Source: Candidatus Wallbacteria bacterium (GTDB lineage: Bacteria > Muiribacteriota > UBA6191 > JACPRK01). From it: a DNA stretch of 20,421 nucleotides. The notes below the pieces were generated by a model, which had not been told where the DNA came from, searched no databases, and saw only the letters and a program-made list of their open reading frames with translations. Where the stretch lies: assembly GCA_016199905.1 (NCBI GenBank), contig JACQFU010000332.1, forward strand, positions 1 through 20,421. Direction: 5' to 3'. Below are positions 1 to 7,714 of the stretch, in pieces (position 1 is the stretch's first letter; each line of letters opens with the position of its first letter). The position numbers were made by a program, and so were the translations under genes.

Positions 1-849
1 GGCGTGTTCGACAGCGTCGACGATCCCGCGGTGAGCGGCCCGCTGCTCGATATGGCTTGCCGCTGGCTCGCGTCTCGCGGCGCGACACGCGTGGAGGGTC
101 CGTACTTCTTCAATATCCACGAGGAGGTCGGGCTGATGACCAAGGGGCTGGAGCACCCCTCGGCCATTCTCATGCCCTACAACCCGCTCTACTACGCGGA
201 TTTGCTGCTCAAGGCCGGCTTCGAGTCGATCCGCCGCTTCGTGACGTACCGCTACGATCTGGAGACGTCGTTCGAGGTGGTCATCAACCGCAACCGGGCG
301 ATCGGCAAGTACGCCATCCGTTCGTTCAACATGAAGGACGTCAGGGGGGAGGTCGGCCGGCTCATCGAGGTGTACAACAGCGCATTCTCGGACAACTGGG
401 GGTTCCAGCCGCTCACGCCTGAGGAGGGGCACGCCCTGATTGGAAATCTGCTGGAGATCGGAGACCCGGCGCTGGTGCGCATTGCCGAGCATGACGAGCG
501 GGCAGTCGGGTTCATCCTGTGCGTTCCGGACGTGAACAGTTACATGCACAGCATCCGCAAGTATCCGGGGTTCCTCAAGAAGGCAGCGCTGGTGTTTGCG
601 GTGATGCGGAGCAAGATCCAGGATTGTCGGGTGATCACACTGGCGGTGCGCAAGGAGTTCCAGGGCCGGGCCCTTTCGAGCCTGCTCATCGAGAGTCTGG
701 CATCCGAGGCGCGCAAGAAGGGTTATCGCAACGCCGAGCTGTCCTACGTCGACACCGAGAATCGCCAGATGCGCCGGTTGATGTCGGCCTACGACTTCCA
801 CTCCCAGAAGGAGTATCAACTCTTCGCCAAGGAGCTGGAGCGCGAGTAG
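1..849 (+). CDS. GNAT family N-acyltransferase, 5'-partial
   Basis: The reading frame is open to the first base of the window, so the true start lies upstream; the GTG at 4 is probably internal because homologues as I know them are about 370 residues. The visible 282 residues hold a conserved N-terminal half with a GPYFFNIHEEVGLM stretch and a MPYNPLYYADLL stretch. A C-terminal GNAT fold follows, with an acetyl-CoA-binding-like segment around VRKEFQGRALSSLLIESL. Known for the family: GNAT proteins of this long type occur near bacterial lipid genes, and the reported Caulobacter ceramide synthase (bCerS) is also GNAT-related; membership here is only suspected. Inference: it may N-acylate an amine lipid made by the neighbouring aminotransferase-reductase fusion. 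It could equally be an unrelated acetyltransferase. It ends 289 bp before the next gene, which has its own promoter signal. Confidence 0.85.
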   Translation, partial: GVFDSVDDPAVSGPLLDMACRWLASRGATRVEGPYFFNIHEEVGLMTKGLEHPSAILMPYNPLYYADLLLKAGFESIRRFVTYRYDLETSFEVVINRNRAIGKYAIRSFNMKDVRGEVGRLIEVYNSAFSDNWGFQPLTPEEGHALIGNLLEIGDPALVRIAEHDERAVGFILCVPDVNSYMHSIRKYPGFLKKAALVFAVMRSKIQDCRVITLAVRKEFQGRALSSLLIESLASEARKKGYRNAELSYVDTENRQMRRLMSAYDFHSQKEYQLFAKELERE

Positions 850-1013
850 GGGAGGGGGGGCTCCCCTTCCCCCGAAACCCGCGTTAACGCTCGAGAGTCT
901 CACGTGCCAAGCGGGGTCCAGGGGACCACCGGCCTTCTTGCAGATGTGTGCTTCGCGCGCGCAAGACGGCGCTCGGCGACGGCACTGCTGCCTGCCTCGC
1001 CCCTGGTAAGGGT

Positions 1014-1032
1014 TTGGGAGCAAAGCTCCCAA
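1014..1032. repeat. Perfect 8-bp inverted repeat with 3-nt spacer
   Basis: TTGGGAGC at 1014-1021 and its exact reverse complement at 1025-1032 are separated by AAA. The repeat lies about 80 bp upstream of the -10 element of the following gene, a plausible distance for an upstream regulator site. No T-tract follows, which argues against an intrinsic terminator. Function is unknown. Confidence 0.4.
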
Positions 1033-1112
1033 GCTCAGAATCCATCACACATGACTCCAATGAACCGCGAGCACACCCCAGCTTCGACAACTCGCTACTG
1101 GCTACTGTTTGC

Positions 1113-1121
1113 TGCTATAAT
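1113..1121 (+). promoter_or_regulatory. Extended -10 promoter for aminotransferase-AAR gene
   Basis: TGC-TATAAT, a consensus -10 hexamer at 1116-1121 with the extended TGn motif at 1113-1115, sits in a locally AT-richer stretch. No good -35 hexamer is seen at 16-18 bp spacing, as is common for extended -10 promoters. The start codon is at 1139, only 17 nt after the hexamer. The leader would therefore be about 7-11 nt with no Shine-Dalgarno sequence, so translation may be leaderless or nearly so. Confidence 0.6.
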
Positions 1122-1138
1122 GCTGGCCTTCATTCCCC

Positions 1139-3604
1139 ATGGACGCATTTTCCGCCCACGCCAACTTGGAGCTCGGAACGCTGCTGGCTCAGCTCGGCAT
1201 TTCCGAGGAGTTTGCGAGCGCCTCGGGAACGAGGCTCCGCTCCCGCGATGGGGCGGAGTTCCTCGACATGACCGCCAGCTACGGCGCGCTCCCGTTCGGG
1301 CACAACCCGGAGTTCGCGACCCGGGCCATCCAGGTGTTCTTGGAGCGATCGACTCCAAATTTGCTCAAGGGCAATCCCGCGTGGCTCGAGGCTGAGGCGG
1401 CGGCGAGGCTGAAGTCGACCTTCGGGGCTGGCCGCGTCATCTTCACCAGCGGTGGCGCCGAAACCGTCAATGTCGCCGTGAAGGCCGCCCGCTCGATCAC
1501 GGGACGGCGGCGGATCGTGGCGTTCTGGAACTCCTTCCACGGCACCAGCGGCGACGCACTCCGAGTCACTGGCAATCCGCGTTTTCGCGACGCCTTTCCG
1601 GAGAGCATCGAGGGCGCGGTGACGCTCTGCCGCTTCAACGACGAGGAGGGCCTGGAGAACGCGCTGCGCCCGGGGGACGTGGCCGCAGTGCTCTTCGAAC
1701 CCGTTCAGGGGGAGGGCGGGGTCGTCCGCGGGACCCAGGAGTTCCTGTCGCGCATGGCCGCGCTCTGCAAACGCGACGGGGCGCTGCTGGTCGCCGACGA
1801 GATCCAGACCGGGCTGGGACGCTGCGGCCACCTGTCGCGATCGCTCTCGCTTGGAGTGGAGCCCGACCTGCTGCTCCTTTCGAAAGGGCTCGGCGCGGGC
1901 TTGGTTCCCGCCGGCGCGTGCCTGTTCCGCGGGGTATGGGACTCTCGGCTCGGCTACCACCACAGCAGCACGTTCGGCGGCTACGGTCTGGCGATGGCTC
2001 TGGTTCCGCTGGTCCTCGCACGGCTCGACGAGGCTCTGCTCGCAAACGTTCGCGCCCGCGGCGCCGAACTGCTCGAAGGGCTCGGCGGACTGGTTCGTGA
2101 GTTCCCCGAACTGCTGCGCGAGGCCAGGGGCGACGGGCTCCTGCTGGGGCTCGAGTTCCGGAGCGACGTGGCCCCGGCCTCCCGCTTCCTGCGCGAGCTG
2201 GTGCGCGTTTTCGGCATCTTGCCTGCGGCCGTCGCCCAGGTGCGTCACTCGCATCGCATCTGCCTGGCGACGACGCTCAACACCCACCATACGCTTCGCG
2301 TCACGCCGGCCCTGCTCGTCACTTCCGAAGAATGCGAACGGACCGTCCAGGCGTTGCGAGAGTTTTTGCGAGTCTTTCGCGACGGCAGCACGACGCGAGT
2401 GGTCCGTTGGCTGGTGGACAAGCCGATTTCCGTGGACCATGCCCGCCTCAAGGAACTGCATCTGGAGAAGGCACGCGCCGCGCGCAGCGGCAATGGCACG
2501 GCCCACGGCGAGCCCAGCGTCGCGTTCCTCGTCCACCCCAACTCGGAGGCCTATCTCCACAATTTCGATCCGGCATTTCGAGCGCTCGATCCGGCGGAGC
2601 TGGAGCGCCTTGCACGGAACCTCTCGGGAGTCATCGAGCCGGTGCACTGGCACCAGTTCGAAGTGCGGGGGCTGAAGGTTCACGTGATCGCGAGCCCGTT
2701 CTTGCCGTCGCAGATCACCTCGCTCGGGCGTCGCGTCTGGACCGACGAAGTGGAGCTGATGGTGCTCCGCGCCCGCTCTCTTGGCGCCAGGCTTGTCGGC
2801 TTGGGCGGACTGCTCTCCGTCGTGACCCGCGACGGCCAGGCCGTTCCCGACCACGGTGTGGGCGTGACAACCGGAAACTCCCTCACCGCTTTCGCGGCCT
2901 ACGAGGCGCTCGTGGAGCTGGCCGAGCGCCATCACAGGGGACGTCCTCGCGTCGCCATGCTGGGCGGCTACGGCAACATTGGCCTGGCGTTGTCGGAGCT
3001 GGCACTCCGAGACGGATTCGACGTCGTGCTCTTCGGCAACCCGGACAACCCGCTTCGCAAGCAGATGCTGGGCCGAGCTCGTCAGTCACTGGAGCAGCGG
3101 CCGGGGGTGCGAGGCCGCGTGATCCTGGGGGACGACCTGCGAGAGCACACGCGGGAGCCGATCGTCGCGGTCACGGCGACCAGCAATCCCGCCTTTCGGC
3201 TGGACCTGTCGCTTTTTCAAGCGGGTTCCACAGTGCTGGACCTGGCCATGCCGCCTAACCTGGCCCCCGAGGATGCCGCCGCGCACCCGGAGCTGCAGGT
3301 CTACCGCATTGGTCGGGTTCGCACACCGGTTGAATTGCCGGGCCTACATTTGTTAGAATTGGCCGATACGATTTACGGCTGCCTGGCCGAGACGATCGTC
3401 CTGGGCCTCGAGCGGGACTGGAAAGGATTTTCCAGAGGGCCGCTCGAAGCGGATGCGGTCTTGGCCATCGGCAGGCGGGCCAGGGCTCTGGGTTTCGTTA
3501 GCGCCTACGACCCCGTGCTGGTGGGGCCAGCATCGGAAAGGCCGGGTACAAGGCAGGTTCGGACTGGCGAGCGAGCGGCAGGAGCCGGAGAGGTGAAGGT
3601 ATGA
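1139..3604 (+). CDS. Fusion: class III aminotransferase + acyl-ACP reductase-like domain
   Basis: 821 residues, two enzymes in one chain. Residues 1 to about 415 are a class III (ornithine/omega type) PLP aminotransferase: TSGGAETVN for the phosphate, DEIQTG with D220 facing the pyridine nitrogen, and K249 in LSKGLG as the Schiff-base lysine. Residues about 440-795 resemble cyanobacterial long-chain acyl-ACP reductase (AAR). They show a GLGGLLSVV segment, TTGN at 577-580, a Rossmann GGYGNIG at 609-615, and a cysteine (C748 in YGCLAETIVLGLE) aligning with the acylated cysteine of AAR. Inference: acyl thioester is reduced to fatty aldehyde by NADPH, then transaminated to a long-chain amine without release. 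The AAR assignment is from remembered motifs; another NAD(P)-binding reductase is the alternative. ATG 1139 is the only start that keeps the N-terminal strand. The 3' end overlaps the next start by 4 nt. Confidence 0.85.
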   Translation: MDAFSAHANLELGTLLAQLGISEEFASASGTRLRSRDGAEFLDMTASYGALPFGHNPEFATRAIQVFLERSTPNLLKGNPAWLEAEAAARLKSTFGAGRVIFTSGGAETVNVAVKAARSITGRRRIVAFWNSFHGTSGDALRVTGNPRFRDAFPESIEGAVTLCRFNDEEGLENALRPGDVAAVLFEPVQGEGGVVRGTQEFLSRMAALCKRDGALLVADEIQTGLGRCGHLSRSLSLGVEPDLLLLSKGLGAGLVPAGACLFRGVWDSRLGYHHSSTFGGYGLAMALVPLVLARLDEALLANVRARGAELLEGLGGLVREFPELLREARGDGLLLGLEFRSDVAPASRFLRELVRVFGILPAAVAQVRHSHRICLATTLNTHHTLRVTPALLVTSEECERTVQALREFLRVFRDGSTTRVVRWLVDKPISVDHARLKELHLEKARAARSGNGTAHGEPSVAFLVHPNSEAYLHNFDPAFRALDPAELERLARNLSGVIEPVHWHQFEVRGLKVHVIASPFLPSQITSLGRRVWTDEVELMVLRARSLGARLVGLGGLLSVVTRDGQAVPDHGVGVTTGNSLTAFAAYEALVELAERHHRGRPRVAMLGGYGNIGLALSELALRDGFDVVLFGNPDNPLRKQMLGRARQSLEQRPGVRGRVILGDDLREHTREPIVAVTATSNPAFRLDLSLFQAGSTVLDLAMPPNLAPEDAAAHPELQVYRIGRVRTPVELPGLHLLELADTIYGCLAETIVLGLERDWKGFSRGPLEADAVLAIGRRARALGFVSAYDPVLVGPASERPGTRQVRTGERAAGAGEVKV

Positions 3605-5271
3605 GCAGAACGCGCTGGAGCACAACGGGACTGGTTCTGGCTGTCACTACCGGCCTGGCGATCGGCGCCGGCCTACTTGGCGCGGCGCCGGCCGCCAAAC
3701 CGGGGGACGAAGGCGCGACCGCAGCGCCCGCGCCTGTTTCGCAGCGAGCCGGCTACGTGCCGAATGCCTTCACGGACGCCAAGCTCGACGCTCCGCTGCT
3801 GAAGACGCAGAACGTCTACGACCTCTACGCTGGGATCGTCAGCTACCTTCTGGAGGTCTACCCCAAGGAGGGCGCTGCGCATCAGGCGCTCGACAAGTTC
3901 CGCGTTTTCGTGGAAGGCGAGAGCGCTGCCTATCGGCAGAACCCGGAGAGCGCCCGCCCCTATCGCATGCCGATGTCGATCGACCAGCTGATGAAGTACC
4001 TCAACGAGGGCGCTTCCGAGGGCAACTCCCCGATCGCGGCCACGATAGGCGACAACGCCAAGGCCCAGCTCTACGTCTCGAGCATCCTTCCTCTCATCCA
4101 CCTGCGCGGCATCACCTACCGCATGCGCCCGATGGTGGAGCAGTCGTTCGTGGTCCACTCGACCATCATCGGTGCGATGCGCAGCCTCAAGCAGCAGCTC
4201 GACGTGACGTCGGGCGCCAACGGAAGAGCCGTGTTCGACTTCATGACCTTCCCGATGAGCTTCAGCGAGCGCTCGCAAGTGCAGTTCGCCACTGTGAGCG
4301 ACTTCCAGACATGGCTGGTGCAAAGCTTCATCCCGACGCTGGATCACTCCATCCTCATTGCCGAGAAGGTGGCCGCCTCGCTGCCCGAAAGCTTCCGCGA
4401 GAGCCTGGACATGCAGATCTTCCTGAAGGCCGATCAGCCTTTCCCGAACGACAGCATGGAGGCTGGGCACCGATGGTTCGGCGCCGCCGAGGTCCAGTTC
4501 TATCTGGGCCAGCTGTACGCCGCCCGGGCCGCGCTGCACGGGCTCTGCACGTACAACCTGGATGACTACGCCGCGGCCACCAACGAGATCAGCAACACGC
4601 TCTTGAAGGATTTCCTGGCCGAGAAGGTCAGCTTCGGCAGCAAGCCCCGCGTCGGCACTCCCAGCTTCAAGCGGTTCCAGATCCTGGAGAAGTACTCCAA
4701 GCTCTGGACCCTCAAGTCTCCCGAGCAGAGCCAGGCGGCCCTGGCCGACGTCCGCAAGGCCGTCGAGAACTACGACAAGGCCATGCACGGCTTCTTCCAG
4801 GCGACTGCCAACGACGGCGGCAACAGGCTCGCCATCATCCGCTACTTCCAGTCCAGCTACAAGGAGTACGAGCAGAAGCTGGCGCCTCAGCTGCGCGCGG
4901 TCGTCGCGGGCCCGGCGACGCTCACCGACTACGTTGGCGGCTCCACGGTCGACATCGACCTGGCGGGTTTCATGACGAATCCGCCCGCCGATCTGAAGGT
5001 CTTCTTCCCCGAAAAGTACGACACGACCAACAAGTACGTCGAGCTGCAGTCCGCTGGCGACAACCTGGTCTACACGAACTACGACTACGGCCGGCCGTTG
5101 TCCTGGAAGCTCTCCGCGGCCAGCGACGGCTGGGGCAAGCTCTTCCCGAACATGAAGAAGTCGGCGAACAAGGCCGGCCAGTGGGACGGCCCGCTGGTGA
5201 CGTTCCGGGACCTGTCTCGCACGTACGTCGGGTACTTCCTGGCTCCGCTGCTCTCGGGCGCGATCTTCTAG
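3601..5271 (+). CDS. Exported protein of unknown family
   Basis: 556 residues. I do not recognise the family. The N-terminus is a clear Sec signal peptide: charged MSRTRW, a hydrophobic core to about residue 28 and a small-residue cleavage region near GAAPAA (about 27-32). There is no lipobox cysteine, so a soluble or surface-associated periplasmic protein is likely. The mature part is rich in predicted helix, contains no further membrane segment, and shows no catalytic motif I can name. Aromatic-rich stretches (NVYDLYAGIVSYLLEVY, YVELQSAGDNLVYTNYDYG) suggest a ligand- or lipid-binding fold; that is a guess. ATG 3601 overlaps the upstream TGA (ATGA) and is preceded by GAGAGGTGAAGG, so its translation is coupled to the aminotransferase-reductase. 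A strong hairpin terminator follows, so the pair forms one transcription unit. Confidence 0.9.
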   Translation: MSRTRWSTTGLVLAVTTGLAIGAGLLGAAPAAKPGDEGATAAPAPVSQRAGYVPNAFTDAKLDAPLLKTQNVYDLYAGIVSYLLEVYPKEGAAHQALDKFRVFVEGESAAYRQNPESARPYRMPMSIDQLMKYLNEGASEGNSPIAATIGDNAKAQLYVSSILPLIHLRGITYRMRPMVEQSFVVHSTIIGAMRSLKQQLDVTSGANGRAVFDFMTFPMSFSERSQVQFATVSDFQTWLVQSFIPTLDHSILIAEKVAASLPESFRESLDMQIFLKADQPFPNDSMEAGHRWFGAAEVQFYLGQLYAARAALHGLCTYNLDDYAAATNEISNTLLKDFLAEKVSFGSKPRVGTPSFKRFQILEKYSKLWTLKSPEQSQAALADVRKAVENYDKAMHGFFQATANDGGNRLAIIRYFQSSYKEYEQKLAPQLRAVVAGPATLTDYVGGSTVDIDLAGFMTNPPADLKVFFPEKYDTTNKYVELQSAGDNLVYTNYDYGRPLSWKLSAASDGWGKLFPNMKKSANKAGQWDGPLVTFRDLSRTYVGYFLAPLLSGAIF

Positions 5272-5297
5272 CCGGGGCCTGCCGAACTGAAATGACG

Positions 5298-5337
5298 CGG
5301 CCCGGGACTCGACGAGAGTCCCGGGCCGGTTTGCTTC
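5298..5337 (+). terminator. Strong intrinsic terminator
   Basis: CGGCCCGGGACTC (5298-5310) pairs perfectly over 13 bp with GAGTCCCGGGCCG (5316-5328) around a 5-nt GACGA loop, followed by an interrupted T-rich tail (GTTTGCTTCTT). It starts 27 nt after the stop of the exported-protein gene and closes that two-gene unit. The tail is imperfect but the stem is very stable. Confidence 0.85.
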
Positions 5338-5425
5338 TTCGACGACGAGGAGATCCGCGGAGCGATGCGACGCCGCAGCCCCTGGAGCCGGGGACCGGGG
5401 CGCTGACCGCCGGACCGTGGAACCT

Positions 5426-7714
5426 ATGAACTGGCGCAGGTCCTTCGGGTGCCGCATCCTCCGATGGGAGCGGGGGTTGTGGGTGCTGCTCGCGGTGCTC
5501 GCGGCGGCCAGCTTGGCGGCCCTGCCGCACGTCCGGTTGGCTTTCGGACTCAAGGGCGTCATGCGACAGGGCCATCCGTCGCGCGAACGGCTGGAGAGCT
5601 TCGAACGCGAGTTTCAGCTCGGGGAGACGCTGGTCGTGTTCCTGGAGGGCGAGCGGCTCTTCACCGCTCAGGGGCTGCGGGCAGTGCGGGACCTGTCGGG
5701 GCAGCTCGATCGGACCGAAGGGGTCCAGCGAGTCTTCTCGGCTGTGGACCTGATGGCTCCGGCGGCCCGGGACGGTCACTTGCGGATCGTGCCTCTTCTC
5801 GGGGCCACCACTCTCTCCAGCGACAGCGCGACCAGGGATACCCTCGCCAGTCCGCCGTTCTCCGACCGCTGGTTCGGCTATCTCTACGATCGCCAGCACC
5901 GCGTGCTGGCCCTGGCGATCCGGTGCGGCACGGACACCGAGGATCCGTGGCGAACGGTCGGCTTGCTGGAGGCGGTCGAGCGGCGCCTGCGCGAGCTAAG
6001 GGACCGGACCGGTATCGAGTATCACTTGAACGGTCTTTTCTATCTGAATGGCGAAATGATTCGAAGCACCTTCCGCGATCAGGGCAAGTTGACCCTGGCG
6101 GGCGTGACGCTCCTGACGGGTTGCTTCTGGATCTTGCTGGGCGACCTGGCCACCGCGGGCGCCGTGATGTTCGTGCTCGGGATCAGCGTTCTGCTGGCCT
6201 TTGGAGTCATGATCGCCACGGGTCTGCCGTTGAACGGGTTATCCGGCAATCTGCCTGTGTTGACCCTGGTGAACGGGCTCGAAGACGTCATCTACATCCT
6301 GGCGGCGTTCTATGTGATTCGGGAGCGCGCCGGACGACGCCGGTCCGCGGCGTGCGCGGCCCGCGACTGCCTGCTGCCCAACTTCCTCACCAGCTTCGCC
6401 ACGTTCGGAGCGCTGATCGTCACGGGCGCAACGGACATGCTGCTGCTGCAGTCGTTTGGCTGGGCCATCTGCATCGGCGTCGTCGTGGAGTACGTGGTGG
6501 CCATCGTCTACCTTCCCTTGCTTCTGGCCCGGCTTCCCGGCGCGGGCACCCGCGCTCTCTACTACAGGCTCGAAGAGGCGCTCGCACGCCGATGGCTCGA
6601 GAGCTGGTGGCGGTTCATCCGGAGCCCGGCGACCCTGGCCGGCTTCGCGCTCGTCGGCTGCGGGTTGGTCGCCTTCGGCTCGGGTTCGGTCCTTAACGCG
6701 AACTGGTTTCGCTACTTCGTCAAGCAGCATCCGATGACCGGCACGCTCGAGTTCCTGCGGGCGCGAGGGTTCCCCGTGACGTCGCTCGACTGCACCATCC
6801 GCGCGGCCGTGCCCCTCGAGGTGCTGCTCTCCTCGCCTGAGTCGAGGGCGGAGCTGGCGGAGGTGGCCCGGGCGATCGGCGCCGTTCCCGGGGTCAGCCG
6901 GGTGGACTCCCTCGGGAACGTGCGCGACTTCATCGACGAGCGCATGGCCAAGGTCGATTTCGGCGCCGGCCTCACCGACACCTGGCGGCGGGCGCGCCGC
7001 GAGGCGGTCTTTCGCCAGTACCAGGAGCTGGGGGCGTTCGAGGACTTCTACTCCACCGCAAGCGGGAAGCTCAGGTTGGTCGTGGCGACGGACCTCGAGG
7101 ATGCCAACAGTCTCGTCGCTCTTGGCCAGCGGGTCACGGAGGCGGCTCGGGCCGCGGGCGGCAAGACCGTCCAGGGTGCCAGCGCCGCGGTGGCCGGCAG
7201 CATGGCCTACTGGAGCGACATCATGGACTACCTGCGCCGCACCTTCTTCCAGAACGCGGCGACCTCCTGCCTCTTCGTCTTCGTGACGCTTCTGGCGATG
7301 ACCCGCAGCCTGCCGGTCGCTTTGCTCTCGATGGTCACCAACACGCTGCCTCTCGCTGTGATGTTCTGCGTGGCCCGCGCCCTCGGCCACGATCTGAACG
7401 AGAGCTTCTGCATTCTCGACTCGCTGGCCGTCGGCAACTCGGTCAACGACACTATCCAGTACCTGACACACGTCCAGGCCAACCTGAGAAAGGGCCTTAC
7501 TTATCCGGAGGCCTTGAGGGCGGGGTTCCGCGAGGTGGGTTGTGCGATCGTGCTCTCGTCGCTCTTGGTTGCCGTCGGTTTCTGCGCCTGCTTCTTCGCG
7601 GAGGGGCTGCCCGTGGTCCTCAGTGGCGTCTACCTTGGGGCCGCCTGCCTGTCGGCCGTGGTGTTCGACGTGTTCCTCCATCCGGCGCTGCTGTCGAGGT
7701 TGAACCGGTGGTGA
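5426..7714 (+). CDS. MMPL/RND-family membrane transporter
   Basis: 762 residues with the duplicated RND layout. There is one membrane helix (about 17-36), a periplasmic domain to about 210, a helical block (about 215-405), a second helix near 415-435, another periplasmic domain to about 610, and a final helical block to the end. Acidic residues sit in the equivalent helices of the two halves: D287 in NGLEDVIYIL and D675 in NSVNDTIQYL, the positions of proton-relay acids in MMPL proteins. The second-half motif reads VND where many relatives have VDD. Family knowledge: such proteins move lipids or hydrophobic molecules across the inner membrane, driven by protons. Inference from context: exporter of the lipid made by this locus. 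Start choice is uncertain; ATG 5426 is preferred over the in-frame GTG 5417, and neither has a good ribosome site. The next gene overlaps its stop. Confidence 0.88.
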   Translation: MNWRRSFGCRILRWERGLWVLLAVLAAASLAALPHVRLAFGLKGVMRQGHPSRERLESFEREFQLGETLVVFLEGERLFTAQGLRAVRDLSGQLDRTEGVQRVFSAVDLMAPAARDGHLRIVPLLGATTLSSDSATRDTLASPPFSDRWFGYLYDRQHRVLALAIRCGTDTEDPWRTVGLLEAVERRLRELRDRTGIEYHLNGLFYLNGEMIRSTFRDQGKLTLAGVTLLTGCFWILLGDLATAGAVMFVLGISVLLAFGVMIATGLPLNGLSGNLPVLTLVNGLEDVIYILAAFYVIRERAGRRRSAACAARDCLLPNFLTSFATFGALIVTGATDMLLLQSFGWAICIGVVVEYVVAIVYLPLLLARLPGAGTRALYYRLEEALARRWLESWWRFIRSPATLAGFALVGCGLVAFGSGSVLNANWFRYFVKQHPMTGTLEFLRARGFPVTSLDCTIRAAVPLEVLLSSPESRAELAEVARAIGAVPGVSRVDSLGNVRDFIDERMAKVDFGAGLTDTWRRARREAVFRQYQELGAFEDFYSTASGKLRLVVATDLEDANSLVALGQRVTEAARAAGGKTVQGASAAVAGSMAYWSDIMDYLRRTFFQNAATSCLFVFVTLLAMTRSLPVALLSMVTNTLPLAVMFCVARALGHDLNESFCILDSLAVGNSVNDTIQYLTHVQANLRKGLTYPEALRAGFREVGCAIVLSSLLVAVGFCACFFAEGLPVVLSGVYLGAACLSAVVFDVFLHPALLSRLNRW
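7694..7700 (+). promoter_or_regulatory. Ribosome binding site deciding the second GNAT start
   Basis: GAGG at 7696-7699 lies 8 nt before the GTG at 7708 and 11 nt before the GTG at 7711. Its spacing favours 7708, inside the end of the transporter gene, and implies coupled translation. Confidence 0.5.

Larger units (their letters stand above)
850..1138. other. Intergenic region with hairpins and a promoter
   Basis: This 289-bp gap separates the GNAT gene from the aminotransferase fusion. It holds no credible gene; the short frames across it have poor coding character. Directly after the GNAT stop, G-run 849-858 can pair with C/T-run 863-872 to give a 10-bp stem (one G-U pair), without a T-tract. 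A perfect inverted repeat TTGGGAGC-AAA-GCTCCCAA lies at 1014-1032, also without a T-tract, so it is more likely an operator or leader-type element than a terminator. An extended -10 promoter lies at 1113-1121. Confidence 0.5.

Noticed and set aside
849..873. G-run/C-run hairpin right after the GNAT gene as a terminator
   Set aside because: The stem can form but no T-tract follows, so an intrinsic terminator call is not supported.
1130..2935. Long open frame on the minus strand opposite the aminotransferase fusion
   Set aside because: Residue composition (runs of Arg, Gln, Glu, His) is typical of a GC-rich shadow frame, and the opposite strand encodes a clear enzyme.
5378..5401. GC-rich hairpin with one bulge just before the MMPL gene, as a riboswitch or attenuator
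   Set aside because: A short single stem in a very GC-rich leader is expected by chance; no conserved riboswitch elements.
3673..5562. 629-codon minus-strand open frame opposite the exported protein
   Set aside because: Shadow frame: it crosses a strong terminator and opposes a gene with a signal peptide; no family motif is seen.
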